Positions 1 to 5,963 of a DNA stretch of 10,144 nucleotides are shown here, piece after piece. Made by a program: the position numbers and the translations under genes. The notes beneath the pieces are model-generated. The model saw nothing but the letters and a program-made list of their open reading frames with translations, searched no databases and was not told where the DNA came from. This stretch comes from MGBC120314 sp051877855 (GTDB lineage: Bacteria; Bacillota; Clostridia; Lachnospirales; Lachnospiraceae). The DNA is taken from the NCBI GenBank assembly GCA_051877855.1, contig JBJEJH010000024.1:1-10144 (forward strand), read 5' to 3'. Each line of letters starts with the position of its first letter. The first letter of the stretch is position 1.

Positions 1-93
1 AGTCCTGTGACGGTTCCGACAGGACGGTAAAATAAAAAATGACCGAATGATGAAGTTGATTGCGAGAGGCTGAAAAGTCTCTCGTTTCTTTTT
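1..93 (+). ncRNA. Possible 3' end of a type III antitoxin-like structured RNA (partial, speculative)
   Basis: Hand folding shows a 7-bp stem, GTCCTGT (2-8) with ACAGGAC (19-25), enclosing a 10-base loop. Loop bases CGGT (11-14) are complementary to ACCG (42-45), so an H-type pseudoknot is possible, with an A-rich linker (29-40) between. CGGT at 25-28 could compete for the same partner. A terminator hairpin follows (63-93), and then a short ORF with a ribosome binding site. In type III toxin-antitoxin loci (ToxIN, CptIN, TenpIN) the order is pseudoknot RNA repeats, terminator, toxin gene. This matches what is seen, but only one repeat-like unit lies in the window and its start is off the left edge. 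It could equally be the 3' UTR of an unrelated upstream gene. Confidence 0.25.
63..93 (+). terminator. Intrinsic terminator
   Basis: CGAGAGGCT (63-71) pairs with AGTCTCTCG (76-84), with one G-T wobble, across a GAAA tetraloop. TTTCTTTTT (85-93) follows. This is a good Rho-independent terminator for whatever transcript enters from the left edge. Confidence 0.75.
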
Positions 94-131
94 ACTCAAT
101 CGAGTAGCTAATCCCGAAGGAGAAAAATTGA

Positions 132-260
132 ATGATTTTACCGGAGAATGATTATCAAATTCTTAAGTTGACGGATGATTTATACAAAGCATATCCGAAT
201 CCGCCATATAAGGAGATATTAAAGAAAAAACAGAGAGCATATATTTTCATAAAGAATTAG
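132..260 (+). pseudogene. 42-aa ORF, possible truncated type III TA (CptN/TenpN-like) toxin
   Basis: The ORF starts with ATG at 132 and ends with TAG at 258-260. AAGGAG (117-122) lies 9 bases upstream, a well-placed ribosome binding site. The product begins MILPENDYQILKLTDDLYKA, continues through a Pro/Tyr segment (YPNPPY, residues 21-26) and a basic KKKQRAY (31-37), and stops soon after. The N-terminus looks like a real soluble protein. From memory it resembles the start of small Lachnospiraceae proteins of the ToxN-like endoRNase group, where a basic residue followed by R-[AP]-Y begins the first strands. Those proteins are about 150-180 aa, so this would be a fragment. The downstream sequence does not visibly continue the protein in any frame. 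It may instead be a genuine small protein of unknown function. Confidence 0.35.
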
Positions 261-278
261 GGATATAACAGATTTTTC

Positions 279-307
279 TATACAAATGAGCCCTGATATG
301 GTAGAAT
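279..307 (+). promoter_or_regulatory. Candidate promoter upstream of ychF
   Basis: TATACA (279-284, 4 of 6 bases matching the -35 consensus), a 17-base spacer and TAGAAT (302-307) with an extended -10 TG at 299-300 form a plausible vegetative promoter. Transcription would start near 314 and give a leader of about 185 bases before ychF. A weaker -10-like TAAAAT sits at 465-470 without a convincing -35. Confidence 0.35.
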
Positions 308-322
308 AAACGTTGCTGTGTA

Positions 323-367
323 AGGGCTTCTTGTCAAAAAAGAAGCTTACAATATGGGAAAAGCCCT
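323..367 (+). other. Inverted repeat / hairpin in the ychF upstream region
   Basis: AGGGC (323-327) is complementary to GCCCT (363-367). Inside it, TTCTT (328-332) pairs with AAGAA (340-344) around a 7-base loop. An alternative inner pairing, GCTTCTT (326-332) with AAGAAGC (340-346), competes for bases 326-327. No U-tract follows, so it is not a standard terminator. It could be a leader-RNA structure, or a relic of the decayed DNA here. Confidence 0.4.
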
Positions 368-375
368 AATAAATT

Positions 376-497
376 GAATTGGTAGCAGAAGCTCTTAAAG
401 TAATTTAGTGAAAAATGGCCCGCTAAATGGCCCACTAGAAAAAATGAAAGAGCAAGAAATACAGTAAAATCAATACTTTTAGAAGGAGATATAATAT
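376..497 (+). pseudogene. Possible decayed 3' end of a phage/ICE-type integrase (very tentative)
   Basis: Reading from 376 gives ELVAEALKVI and then a stop (406-408). A neighbouring frame from 404 gives FSEKWPAKWPTRKNER and stays open almost to the ychF start. A KWPxKWPT tail resembles, from memory, C-terminal tails of some Firmicute tyrosine recombinases, so the two pieces could be a frameshifted integrase end. No catalytic motif (the R, H or Y boxes) is visible, and chance translation of the 12-bp repeat would produce the same tail. Confidence 0.15.
413..436 (+). repeat. 12-bp tandem direct repeat (two copies)
   Basis: AAATGGCCCGCT (413-424) is followed directly by AAATGGCCCACT (425-436), with 11 of 12 bases identical. 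It lies 63 bases before the ychF start codon. It could be a regulator-binding direct repeat, a recombination-site relic, or part of a decayed coding tail. Confidence 0.6.
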
Positions 498-498
498 T

Positions 499-1599
499 AT
501 GAAATTAGGAATCGTAGGTCTTCCAAATGTAGGTAAGAGTACATTATTTAATTCACTGACGAAAGCGGGAGCGCTTGCAGCAAATTATCCATTTGCTACA
601 ATTGATCCAAACATTGGTATCGTTCCGGTACCGGATGAGAGAATTGAGAAGCTTGGTGAATTATATAATACGAAGAAAGTAACCCATGCAGCGATTGAAT
701 TCGTTGATATTGCCGGTCTTGTAAAGGGTGCCAGCAAGGGTGAAGGACTTGGAAATCAGTTTCTTGCCAACATCCGTGAGGTGGATGCGATTGTGCATGT
801 CGTTCGCTGCTTTGAAGATTCGAATATTGTTCATGTGGATGGATCCATTGATCCTGCGAGAGATATTGAAACCATCAATCTGGAATTGATTTTCTCTGAT
901 CTTGAGATTCTGGAGCGCCGTATCGCTAAGGTTTCCAAGCAGGCAAGAATGGATAAGACACTTGCGAAGGAATTAGAACTTCTTGAGGCAATCAAGGCGC
1001 ATCTTGAGAACAGTCAGATGGCCCGGACCTTTGAGGTGCCTGAGGATGAAGATATGCAGAACTGGTTTGCAGGATATAACCTGCTTACTGCAAAGCCGAC
1101 GATTTATGCGGCAAATGTTGCTGAGGACGAGCTTGCGGATGATGCGGCCAATAATCCTCATGTTGCTAAGGTGCGGGAAATGGCGGCAACGGAAGGAGCT
1201 GAAGTGTTTGTAATCTGCGCCCAGATCGAGCAGGAACTTTCGGAACTTTCGGATGAAGAGAAGGAAGAATACCTGGCAGATCTTGGTGTTTCTTCTTCCG
1301 GTCTTGATAAGCTGGTGGCGGCAAGTTATAAATTACTTGGCTTGATTTCATTCCTTACAGCAGGTGAGGATGAGTGTCGTGCCTGGACAATCAAGAAGGG
1401 AACGAAGGCGCCACAGGCCGCAGGTAAGATTCATACGGATTTTGAACGTGGATTTATCAAGGCTGAGGTTGTAAACTATCAGGATCTTCTGGATAACGGA
1501 AGTCTTTCGGCAGCACGTGAAAAGGGTATTGTAGGCATGGAAGGAAAGGATTATGTGGTAAAAGATGGCGATGTAATCCTCTTTAGATTCAATGTGTAA
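499..1599 (+). CDS. ychF: Redox-regulated ATPase/GTPase YchF (OLA1 family)
   Basis: YchF is a cytosolic P-loop NTPase of the TRAFAC class, Obg-related, that binds the 70S ribosome. It prefers ATP in characterised members and is linked to translation and oxidative-stress responses. The 366-aa length is normal for the family. The P-loop GLPNVGKST is at residues 7-15, and the G3 region DIAGLVKGAS, typical of YchF, is at 70-79. The G4 position reads NVAE (206-209) instead of the GTPase NKxD, the known reason for relaxed nucleotide choice. A helical coiled-coil region spans about 130-175. The C-terminal TGS domain (about 283-366) contains the conserved AWTIKKGTKAPQAAGKIH and FERGFIKAEV blocks. AAGGAGA (483-489) precedes the start by 9 bases. 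The gene has its own terminator downstream and is transcriptionally separate from the division cluster. Confidence 0.97.
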   Translation: MKLGIVGLPNVGKSTLFNSLTKAGALAANYPFATIDPNIGIVPVPDERIEKLGELYNTKKVTHAAIEFVDIAGLVKGASKGEGLGNQFLANIREVDAIVHVVRCFEDSNIVHVDGSIDPARDIETINLELIFSDLEILERRIAKVSKQARMDKTLAKELELLEAIKAHLENSQMARTFEVPEDEDMQNWFAGYNLLTAKPTIYAANVAEDELADDAANNPHVAKVREMAATEGAEVFVICAQIEQELSELSDEEKEEYLADLGVSSSGLDKLVAASYKLLGLISFLTAGEDECRAWTIKKGTKAPQAAGKIHTDFERGFIKAEVVNYQDLLDNGSLSAAREKGIVGMEGKDYVVKDGDVILFRFNV

Positions 1600-1704
1600 A
1601 CAGTGCTTGGGTGTGGGTGGTAAATGCTGCTAATACATCCAAAACAAGATATAGTTGTTATGTGAAATTAAAAAAAGCAAAAACACAATATATAGTAATG
1701 AATG

Positions 1705-1748
1705 AATCCGGTAATTTTGGGAAAGCCCGAAATTACTGGATTTTTTTT
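1705..1748 (+). terminator. Intrinsic terminator after ychF
   Basis: A long stem pairs 1705-1721 with 1726-1742 (TCCGGTAATTTTGGG on the left, CCCGAAATTACTGGA on the right, two G-T wobbles). The loop is AAAG and eight T residues (1741-1748) follow. It separates ychF from the mraZ promoter. Confidence 0.92.
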
Positions 1749-1769
1749 ATTGTTTTGCAAAAAAAATCC

Positions 1770-1798
1770 TTGCTTTTTTATAAAAATACATTTAAAAT
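1770..1798 (+). promoter_or_regulatory. Candidate promoter of the mraZ division cluster
   Basis: TTGCTT (1770-1775), a 17-base spacer and TAAAAT (1793-1798) fit a sigma-A promoter with initiation near 1805, right where the GTGG boxes begin. A second, overlapping option is TTGCAA (1755-1760), an 18-base spacer and TATAAA (1779-1784). Either would leave a leader of roughly 100 bases before mraZ that contains the operator repeats. Confidence 0.6.
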
Positions 1799-1804
1799 GA
1801 CAAT

Positions 1805-1885
1805 AAAGTGGTGAAAAGTGGTAGATAAGTTACACAAAGTGGTAGAAAAAAATAAAATGTGGTAATGAATCTGTCGCAGTGGTAG
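1805..1885 (+). promoter_or_regulatory. MraZ operator: five phased GTGG boxes
   Basis: GTGGT occurs at 1808, 1818, 1839, 1859 and 1879. The steps are 10, 21, 20 and 20 bases, so all copies fall on nearly the same face of the helix. The first three copies read AAAGTGGT, and the second, third and fifth read GTGGTAG. MraZ is known to bind direct repeats (TGGG-type in E. coli, AAAGTG-type in mycoplasmas) with about a 10-base period just upstream of its own gene. A degenerate copy, AAGTTAC, sits at the missing phase near 1827. The match to family, place and spacing makes MraZ autoregulation the natural reading. Confidence 0.8.
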
Positions 1886-1904
1886 ACGAAGGAGGTGATT
1901 ACGA

Positions 1905-2345
1905 ATGTTAAAGGGCGAATTTGAACACTCAATTGATGCTAAAGGACGTACCGTTCTTCCGGCTAAGATGAGAGAAGAAGTTGGCGAACAGTTCGTAATT
2001 ACCGGTGGTACAGATCATTGCCTTTTTGGCTATCCTCTGGAGGCCTGGAAAGAATTTGAATCCACGTTGAATGCGATGCCGACCATCACGAATCCACAAG
2101 CCGGAGCAATGGTGCGTTTTTTCTTATCCAAAGCAGCAGATTGTGAAGTGGACAAGCAGGGACGTTTCCCGATTCCGGCCAATCTTCGGGAATATGCCAA
2201 TCTGACCAAGGATGTGGTCATTATTGGTACCGGTAAGCGGTTTGAAATCTGGGATAAGGCTCGCTGGGATGAGAAGAATGCTCAGTTTACTGAGAATATT
2301 GATGAGATCTTTGGTGGATTGGAAGCAAAGGGTATTTCATTCTAA
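1905..2345 (+). CDS. mraZ: Transcriptional regulator MraZ
   Basis: MraZ is a DNA-binding protein that assembles into ring-shaped oligomers and controls the dcw cluster from repeats next to its own gene. The 146-aa product carries the two tandem SpoVT/AbrB-like half-domains of the family. Each contains the DxxxR signature: D11-AKG-R15 followed by TVLPAKMRE, and D83-KQG-R87 followed by FPIPANLRE. The C-terminal IGTGKRFEIWDKARWDE block (107-123) is also conserved. AAGGAGGTGATT (1889-1900) is an almost perfect anti-16S Shine-Dalgarno sequence ending 4 bases before the ATG, so translation should be efficient. It is the first gene of the cluster, with five GTGG boxes just upstream. rsmH begins 23 bases after its stop. 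Confidence 0.97.
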   Translation: MLKGEFEHSIDAKGRTVLPAKMREEVGEQFVITGGTDHCLFGYPLEAWKEFESTLNAMPTITNPQAGAMVRFFLSKAADCEVDKQGRFPIPANLREYANLTKDVVIIGTGKRFEIWDKARWDEKNAQFTENIDEIFGGLEAKGISF

Positions 2346-2368
2346 CAAGGATATAGAAAGGAAATATC

Positions 2369-3304
2369 ATGGAGTTTGTACATAAGTCCGTTTTGCTGGA
2401 TGAGACAATCGAACATCTGAATATTAAACCGGACGGAATTTATGTGGATGGAACTCTCGGCGGTGCCGGTCATTCCTATGAGATCTGTAAGAGACTTTCA
2501 CCGAAGGGAAGACTTATTGGAATCGATCAGGATGAGGATGCAATTGCAGCAGCGAGTGAGCGTTTGAAAGAGTTCTCAGACCGGGTGATTATCCGAAGAA
2601 ATAACTACTGCGAATTCGAAAAAGTTTTGCAGGATCTTGGAATCGAGTATGTGGATGGTATTTTACTTGATCTTGGTGTTTCTTCCTACCAGCTGGATAC
2701 AGCAGAAAGAGGATTTACTTATAAAGTTGATGCTCCTCTGGATATGAGAATGGATCAGAGAAGTACACTTACAGCAGAAGATATCGTTAATGAATATGAT
2801 GAGATGGAACTTTACCGAATCATTCGTGATTATGGAGAAGATAAATTTGCCAAGAATATTGCCAAGCATATCGCAGAGGCAAGAAAGAAGGAGCGGATTA
2901 CTACAACGGGACAGCTTACTGAAATTATCAAGGCAGCAATCCCGATGAAGGTTCGAGCAACCGGAGGACATCCGGCGAAGAAAACCTTTCAGGCGATTCG
3001 AATTGAACTCAATAAAGAGTTGGAAGTGTTGGAAAATTCCATTGATTCCATGATCGACCATTTGAAACCGGGTGGTCGTATTTGTATCATCACATTTCAC
3101 TCGCTGGAGGATCGAATCACGAAGGTGCGATTTAGAAATAATGAGAACCCATGTACCTGTCCGCCGGATTTTCCAGTGTGTGTCTGTGGCAGGAAGTCCA
3201 AGGGACATGTGGTGACACGTAAGCCGATTGAACCGTCGGCAGAAGAAATTGCTTATAATAAGCGTTCGAAAAGTTCGAAATTAAGGGTGTTTGAACATGT
3301 ATAG
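2369..3304 (+). CDS. rsmH: 16S rRNA (cytosine1402-N4)-methyltransferase RsmH (MraW)
   Basis: RsmH uses S-adenosylmethionine to methylate N4 of C1402 in the 16S rRNA decoding centre. The 311-aa length is standard. The SAM-binding DGTLGGAGHS motif is at 27-36, with the GIDQD acidic loop at 51-55. Further family blocks are DLGVSSYQLD (101-110), RGFTYKVDAPLDMRMD (114-129), HPAKKTFQAIRIELNKEL (201-218) and ITFHSLEDR (241-249). A cysteine cluster, CxC-x6-CxC (C262, C264, C271, C273), lies in the C-terminal segment and is common in Firmicute RsmH, possibly binding metal. AAAGG at 2357-2361 is a moderate ribosome binding site 7 bases before the ATG. Its position between mraZ and ftsL is the classic dcw order. 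Confidence 0.98.
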   Translation: MEFVHKSVLLDETIEHLNIKPDGIYVDGTLGGAGHSYEICKRLSPKGRLIGIDQDEDAIAAASERLKEFSDRVIIRRNNYCEFEKVLQDLGIEYVDGILLDLGVSSYQLDTAERGFTYKVDAPLDMRMDQRSTLTAEDIVNEYDEMELYRIIRDYGEDKFAKNIAKHIAEARKKERITTTGQLTEIIKAAIPMKVRATGGHPAKKTFQAIRIELNKELEVLENSIDSMIDHLKPGGRICIITFHSLEDRITKVRFRNNENPCTCPPDFPVCVCGRKSKGHVVTRKPIEPSAEEIAYNKRSKSSKLRVFEHV

Positions 3305-3372
3305 CATACGAAAGTACGGAATGTGCGAAAACCTTTGTAAAAATTAATAGGCATGGAGGTCACAGCCGGATT

Positions 3373-3897
3373 ATGAGAGAGTTAAGATATAGTGATTATG
3401 TTGCATCGTATGATGAGTTGAGATATGGAAGTTCTTATGTTTCAGGAAGTAATGTCCTTCAACTGGAACCGTTGGAGAAGGAAGAAAAGAAGAGGAAGAA
3501 AAAGACCGGTCTTCACATTGTAAAGCCAAAGAAAAATGTAAAGCGTGGAAAAGCATTATATACCAGAGCACAGGCGGTGCATAACAGCCTGACACTGGCT
3601 GTTACAGTGGTTGCTTTGGTGATAGTATGTCTTTCCTGTATGAATTATCTTCAGCTTCAGACACGGGTATCTACAATGGTGGATGAGGTTGCTAAGCTGG
3701 AAAATCAGTATGTCAGCCTTAAAACTGAAAATGATCTTACAGAAGTTGTAATTGACAGTACAATCGATTATAATCATATTCTTGATGTTGCAGTAAATGA
3801 ACTTGGCATGGTATATGCTGAAGAGGGACAGGTTGTAGTATACAACAGTAATAAGATGGAATGTGTTAAGCAGCTGGACAATATTCCAAAGCAGTAA
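3373..3897 (+). CDS. ftsL: FtsL-like cell division membrane protein
   Basis: FtsL is a bitopic divisome protein that pairs with DivIC/FtsB and DivIB/FtsQ and helps activate FtsW-FtsI. The 174-aa product has a polar cytoplasmic N-terminus (about 1-70) with a strongly basic stretch, EKKRKKK and KPKKNVKRGK (38-60). A single membrane helix spans about 72-92. A leucine/valine heptad coiled coil (about 94-127) is followed by a DVAVNELGMVYAEEGQVVVY block (138-157) typical of FtsL/FtsB-type proteins. The sequence diverges fast in this family, so the call rests on topology, size and position between rsmH and the PBP genes. GGAGGT (3355-3360) lies 12 bases before the ATG, a slightly long spacing. The cytoplasmic domain is longer than in B. 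subtilis FtsL (about 117 aa in total). Confidence 0.85.
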   Translation: MRELRYSDYVASYDELRYGSSYVSGSNVLQLEPLEKEEKKRKKKTGLHIVKPKKNVKRGKALYTRAQAVHNSLTLAVTVVALVIVCLSCMNYLQLQTRVSTMVDEVAKLENQYVSLKTENDLTEVVIDSTIDYNHILDVAVNELGMVYAEEGQVVVYNSNKMECVKQLDNIPKQ

Positions 3898-3909
3898 GGT
3901 GGGAAAAAT

Positions 3910-5895
3910 ATGGCAAGGAAACCTCATAAAAATAGAAAAAAAGAAGTACCGTTTGAAGAAAATGTATTTAATGATAACATGAAGGAAAAGCTATTAGTGA
4001 CGTACGGAATTATTATTGCGTCACTGATAGCTCTTGCTACGTATTTGGGCGTTATCAATTATAAGGATGGTGACCGCTATTCGAAGCTGGTTTTGGATAA
4101 TCAACAGTATGACAGTACTACATTGCCCTTTAAACGAGGGGATATCAAGGATCGCAGCGGTACGGTGCTGGCCTATAGTTCGAAGGTGTACAACCTGATT
4201 TTTGATCCGAAAGTGGTATTGAGTAATGAAAAATATAAAGAACCGACATTGACACTGCTCACCCAGAATTTCGATCTTTCCTGGAGCGATCTGGAGAAGA
4301 TTCTTTTGGATAAAAGTAACAGCCATTATGAAAAGCTCTTAAAAGGATTGACAGCGGATCAGGTTCAGAGTTATAAGGATGCTGTAAAAAATGCAGAAGA
4401 TGGTGACTTTGTTGCGGGGGTATGGTTCGAAGAGGAATATGTCAGAAGCTATCCATTCGGATCACTGGCATGTGATGTTATTGGGTTTGCAACCTCTGCA
4501 TCCAGTGGAGAAATTGGTCTTGAAAATTATTATAATGATGAATTGACCGGCATTGATGGCGTATCCTATGGTTATGTGGATAGTGAACTGAATCTGGAAA
4601 AGACGGTAAAATCTCCTGTGGACGGATATAATATTGTAACGACCCTGGATTTTTCAGTACAAAGTATTATTGAAAATCACATTAAGAAATTTAATGAGGA
4701 ATATGGTTCAGATAACACAGCGGTTATTGTTATGAATCCAAACAATGGTGAAATTATTGCGGAAGCATCCTACCCTGTGTTTGATTTGAATAATCCGAGA
4801 AATCTTACGGAAATCTACACCGAGGAAGAACTTCTGGCAATGACGGATGAAGAAACGGTGAATTCATTATACAAACTCTGGCGTAATTTCTGTGTCAGTG
4901 ACATCTATGAACCGGGTTCTACCATGAAGCCATTTACTGTTGCTGCAGGATTGGAGGAGGGTGTTCTGACAGGAAATGAAACCTATCAGTGTAATGGTGT
5001 TAAGAAGGTACTGGATAAGCCGATTAAGTGTCACAATGTCAACGGACATGGTGAGCTTACCTTGGAAGGAAGCATTATGCAGTCCTGTAACGTTGCACTG
5101 ATGGATATAGGTGAAGCTTTGGGATCTAAGCTCCTTTCAAAATATCAGAATATTTTTGGCTTTGGATATAAGACCTATGTGGATCTTCCGGGAGAGGATG
5201 CCGGTATTACGGTAGAAGAGGAAGATATGGATGCTACGGATATTGCAACGAATTCCTTCGGACAGAACATTAATGTCAATATGCATCAGATGGTGGCGGG
5301 TTTTGCATCCCTGATTAACGGCGGATATTATTATGAACCACATTTTCTCAAGAGAATTGAGACCAATGGCGGTGAAGTGGTAAGTACTTATAAACCTACG
5401 CTGATTCGCCAGACGATTACCAGTGAAACCAGCGAGATACTGCGCACCTACATGTATCATACCGTTTCGGATGGTACGGCTAAGAGAGTTGCAATTGATG
5501 GTTATTCTATTGGTGGTAAGACCGGTACCGGCGAGACCTGGGCTTTGGATGAGGATGGAAAAAACCTTGGTTATCGAAGCACAACGGATTATGTGATTTC
5601 CTTTATGGGATTTGCACCGGTGGATGATCCTCAGTTCCTGATTTATGTTGTTATTGATAATCCGGATGTGGAAGGTTATACAGGTAGTTCCATTCCGGTA
5701 TGTAACCTGTCACATGATATTTTAGTAGATATTTTACCATATCTGAATGTGTTCCCGGATTATTCCGATGGTTCCGGTCAGTCCGGTACATCTACACAGC
5801 CGGTGGTTCCGTCCACAGAGGAAGAAACAACGACGGAGAAAGAGACACAGAGGTCGGAAGAGACTACAGAACAGGTGACAACGAACCAACCATAA
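3910..5895 (+). CDS. Class B penicillin-binding protein, FtsI-like DD-transpeptidase
   Basis: This septal peptidoglycan transpeptidase cross-links glycan strands made by FtsW. A short basic cytoplasmic N-terminus precedes a membrane anchor (about 28-50). The PBP dimerisation/pedestal domain follows (RGDIKDRSGTVLA at 76-88; GEIGLENYYNDELTGIDG at 200-217). The transpeptidase domain carries all three active-site motifs: S337-TM-K340 (nucleophile and lysine), S392-C-N394 and K537-T-G539. The tail (about 615-661) is a low-complexity Ser/Thr/Glu-rich extension in the extracellular space, and no PASTA domain is present. The weak ribosome binding site AAGGTGGG (3896-3903) overlaps the ftsL stop codon, which suggests translational coupling. 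It is a paralogue of the next gene. Which of the two is the vegetative FtsI/PbpB and which is SpoVD-like cannot be settled from sequence alone. Confidence 0.93.
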   Translation: MARKPHKNRKKEVPFEENVFNDNMKEKLLVTYGIIIASLIALATYLGVINYKDGDRYSKLVLDNQQYDSTTLPFKRGDIKDRSGTVLAYSSKVYNLIFDPKVVLSNEKYKEPTLTLLTQNFDLSWSDLEKILLDKSNSHYEKLLKGLTADQVQSYKDAVKNAEDGDFVAGVWFEEEYVRSYPFGSLACDVIGFATSASSGEIGLENYYNDELTGIDGVSYGYVDSELNLEKTVKSPVDGYNIVTTLDFSVQSIIENHIKKFNEEYGSDNTAVIVMNPNNGEIIAEASYPVFDLNNPRNLTEIYTEEELLAMTDEETVNSLYKLWRNFCVSDIYEPGSTMKPFTVAAGLEEGVLTGNETYQCNGVKKVLDKPIKCHNVNGHGELTLEGSIMQSCNVALMDIGEALGSKLLSKYQNIFGFGYKTYVDLPGEDAGITVEEEDMDATDIATNSFGQNINVNMHQMVAGFASLINGGYYYEPHFLKRIETNGGEVVSTYKPTLIRQTITSETSEILRTYMYHTVSDGTAKRVAIDGYSIGGKTGTGETWALDEDGKNLGYRSTTDYVISFMGFAPVDDPQFLIYVVIDNPDVEGYTGSSIPVCNLSHDILVDILPYLNVFPDYSDGSGQSGTSTQPVVPSTEEETTTEKETQRSEETTEQVTTNQP

Positions 5896-5963
5896 TTATA
5901 AAATGAGTAATGGATGTTTTGTCTGAATCATAAAATAGTAAAAATAGCGTTGGCTGGAATGAA

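Noticed and set aside
490..495. Perfect TATAAT just before ychF
   Set aside because: It lies between the ribosome binding site and the start codon with no -35, and would give a transcript lacking the ribosome binding site.
1611..1814. 67-codon + strand ORF between ychF and mraZ
   Set aside because: It runs through the intrinsic terminator and the mraZ promoter, has no good ribosome binding site, and its product is low-complexity Lys/Phe-rich sequence.
1805..1885. CRISPR-like or other short repeat array
   Set aside because: The repeated unit is only 5-8 bases at helical spacing next to mraZ, which fits a protein-binding operator, not CRISPR repeats and spacers.
2663..3208. Long antisense ORF within rsmH
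   Set aside because: It is fully inside a gene with unmistakable RsmH motifs. The product has no recognisable features.
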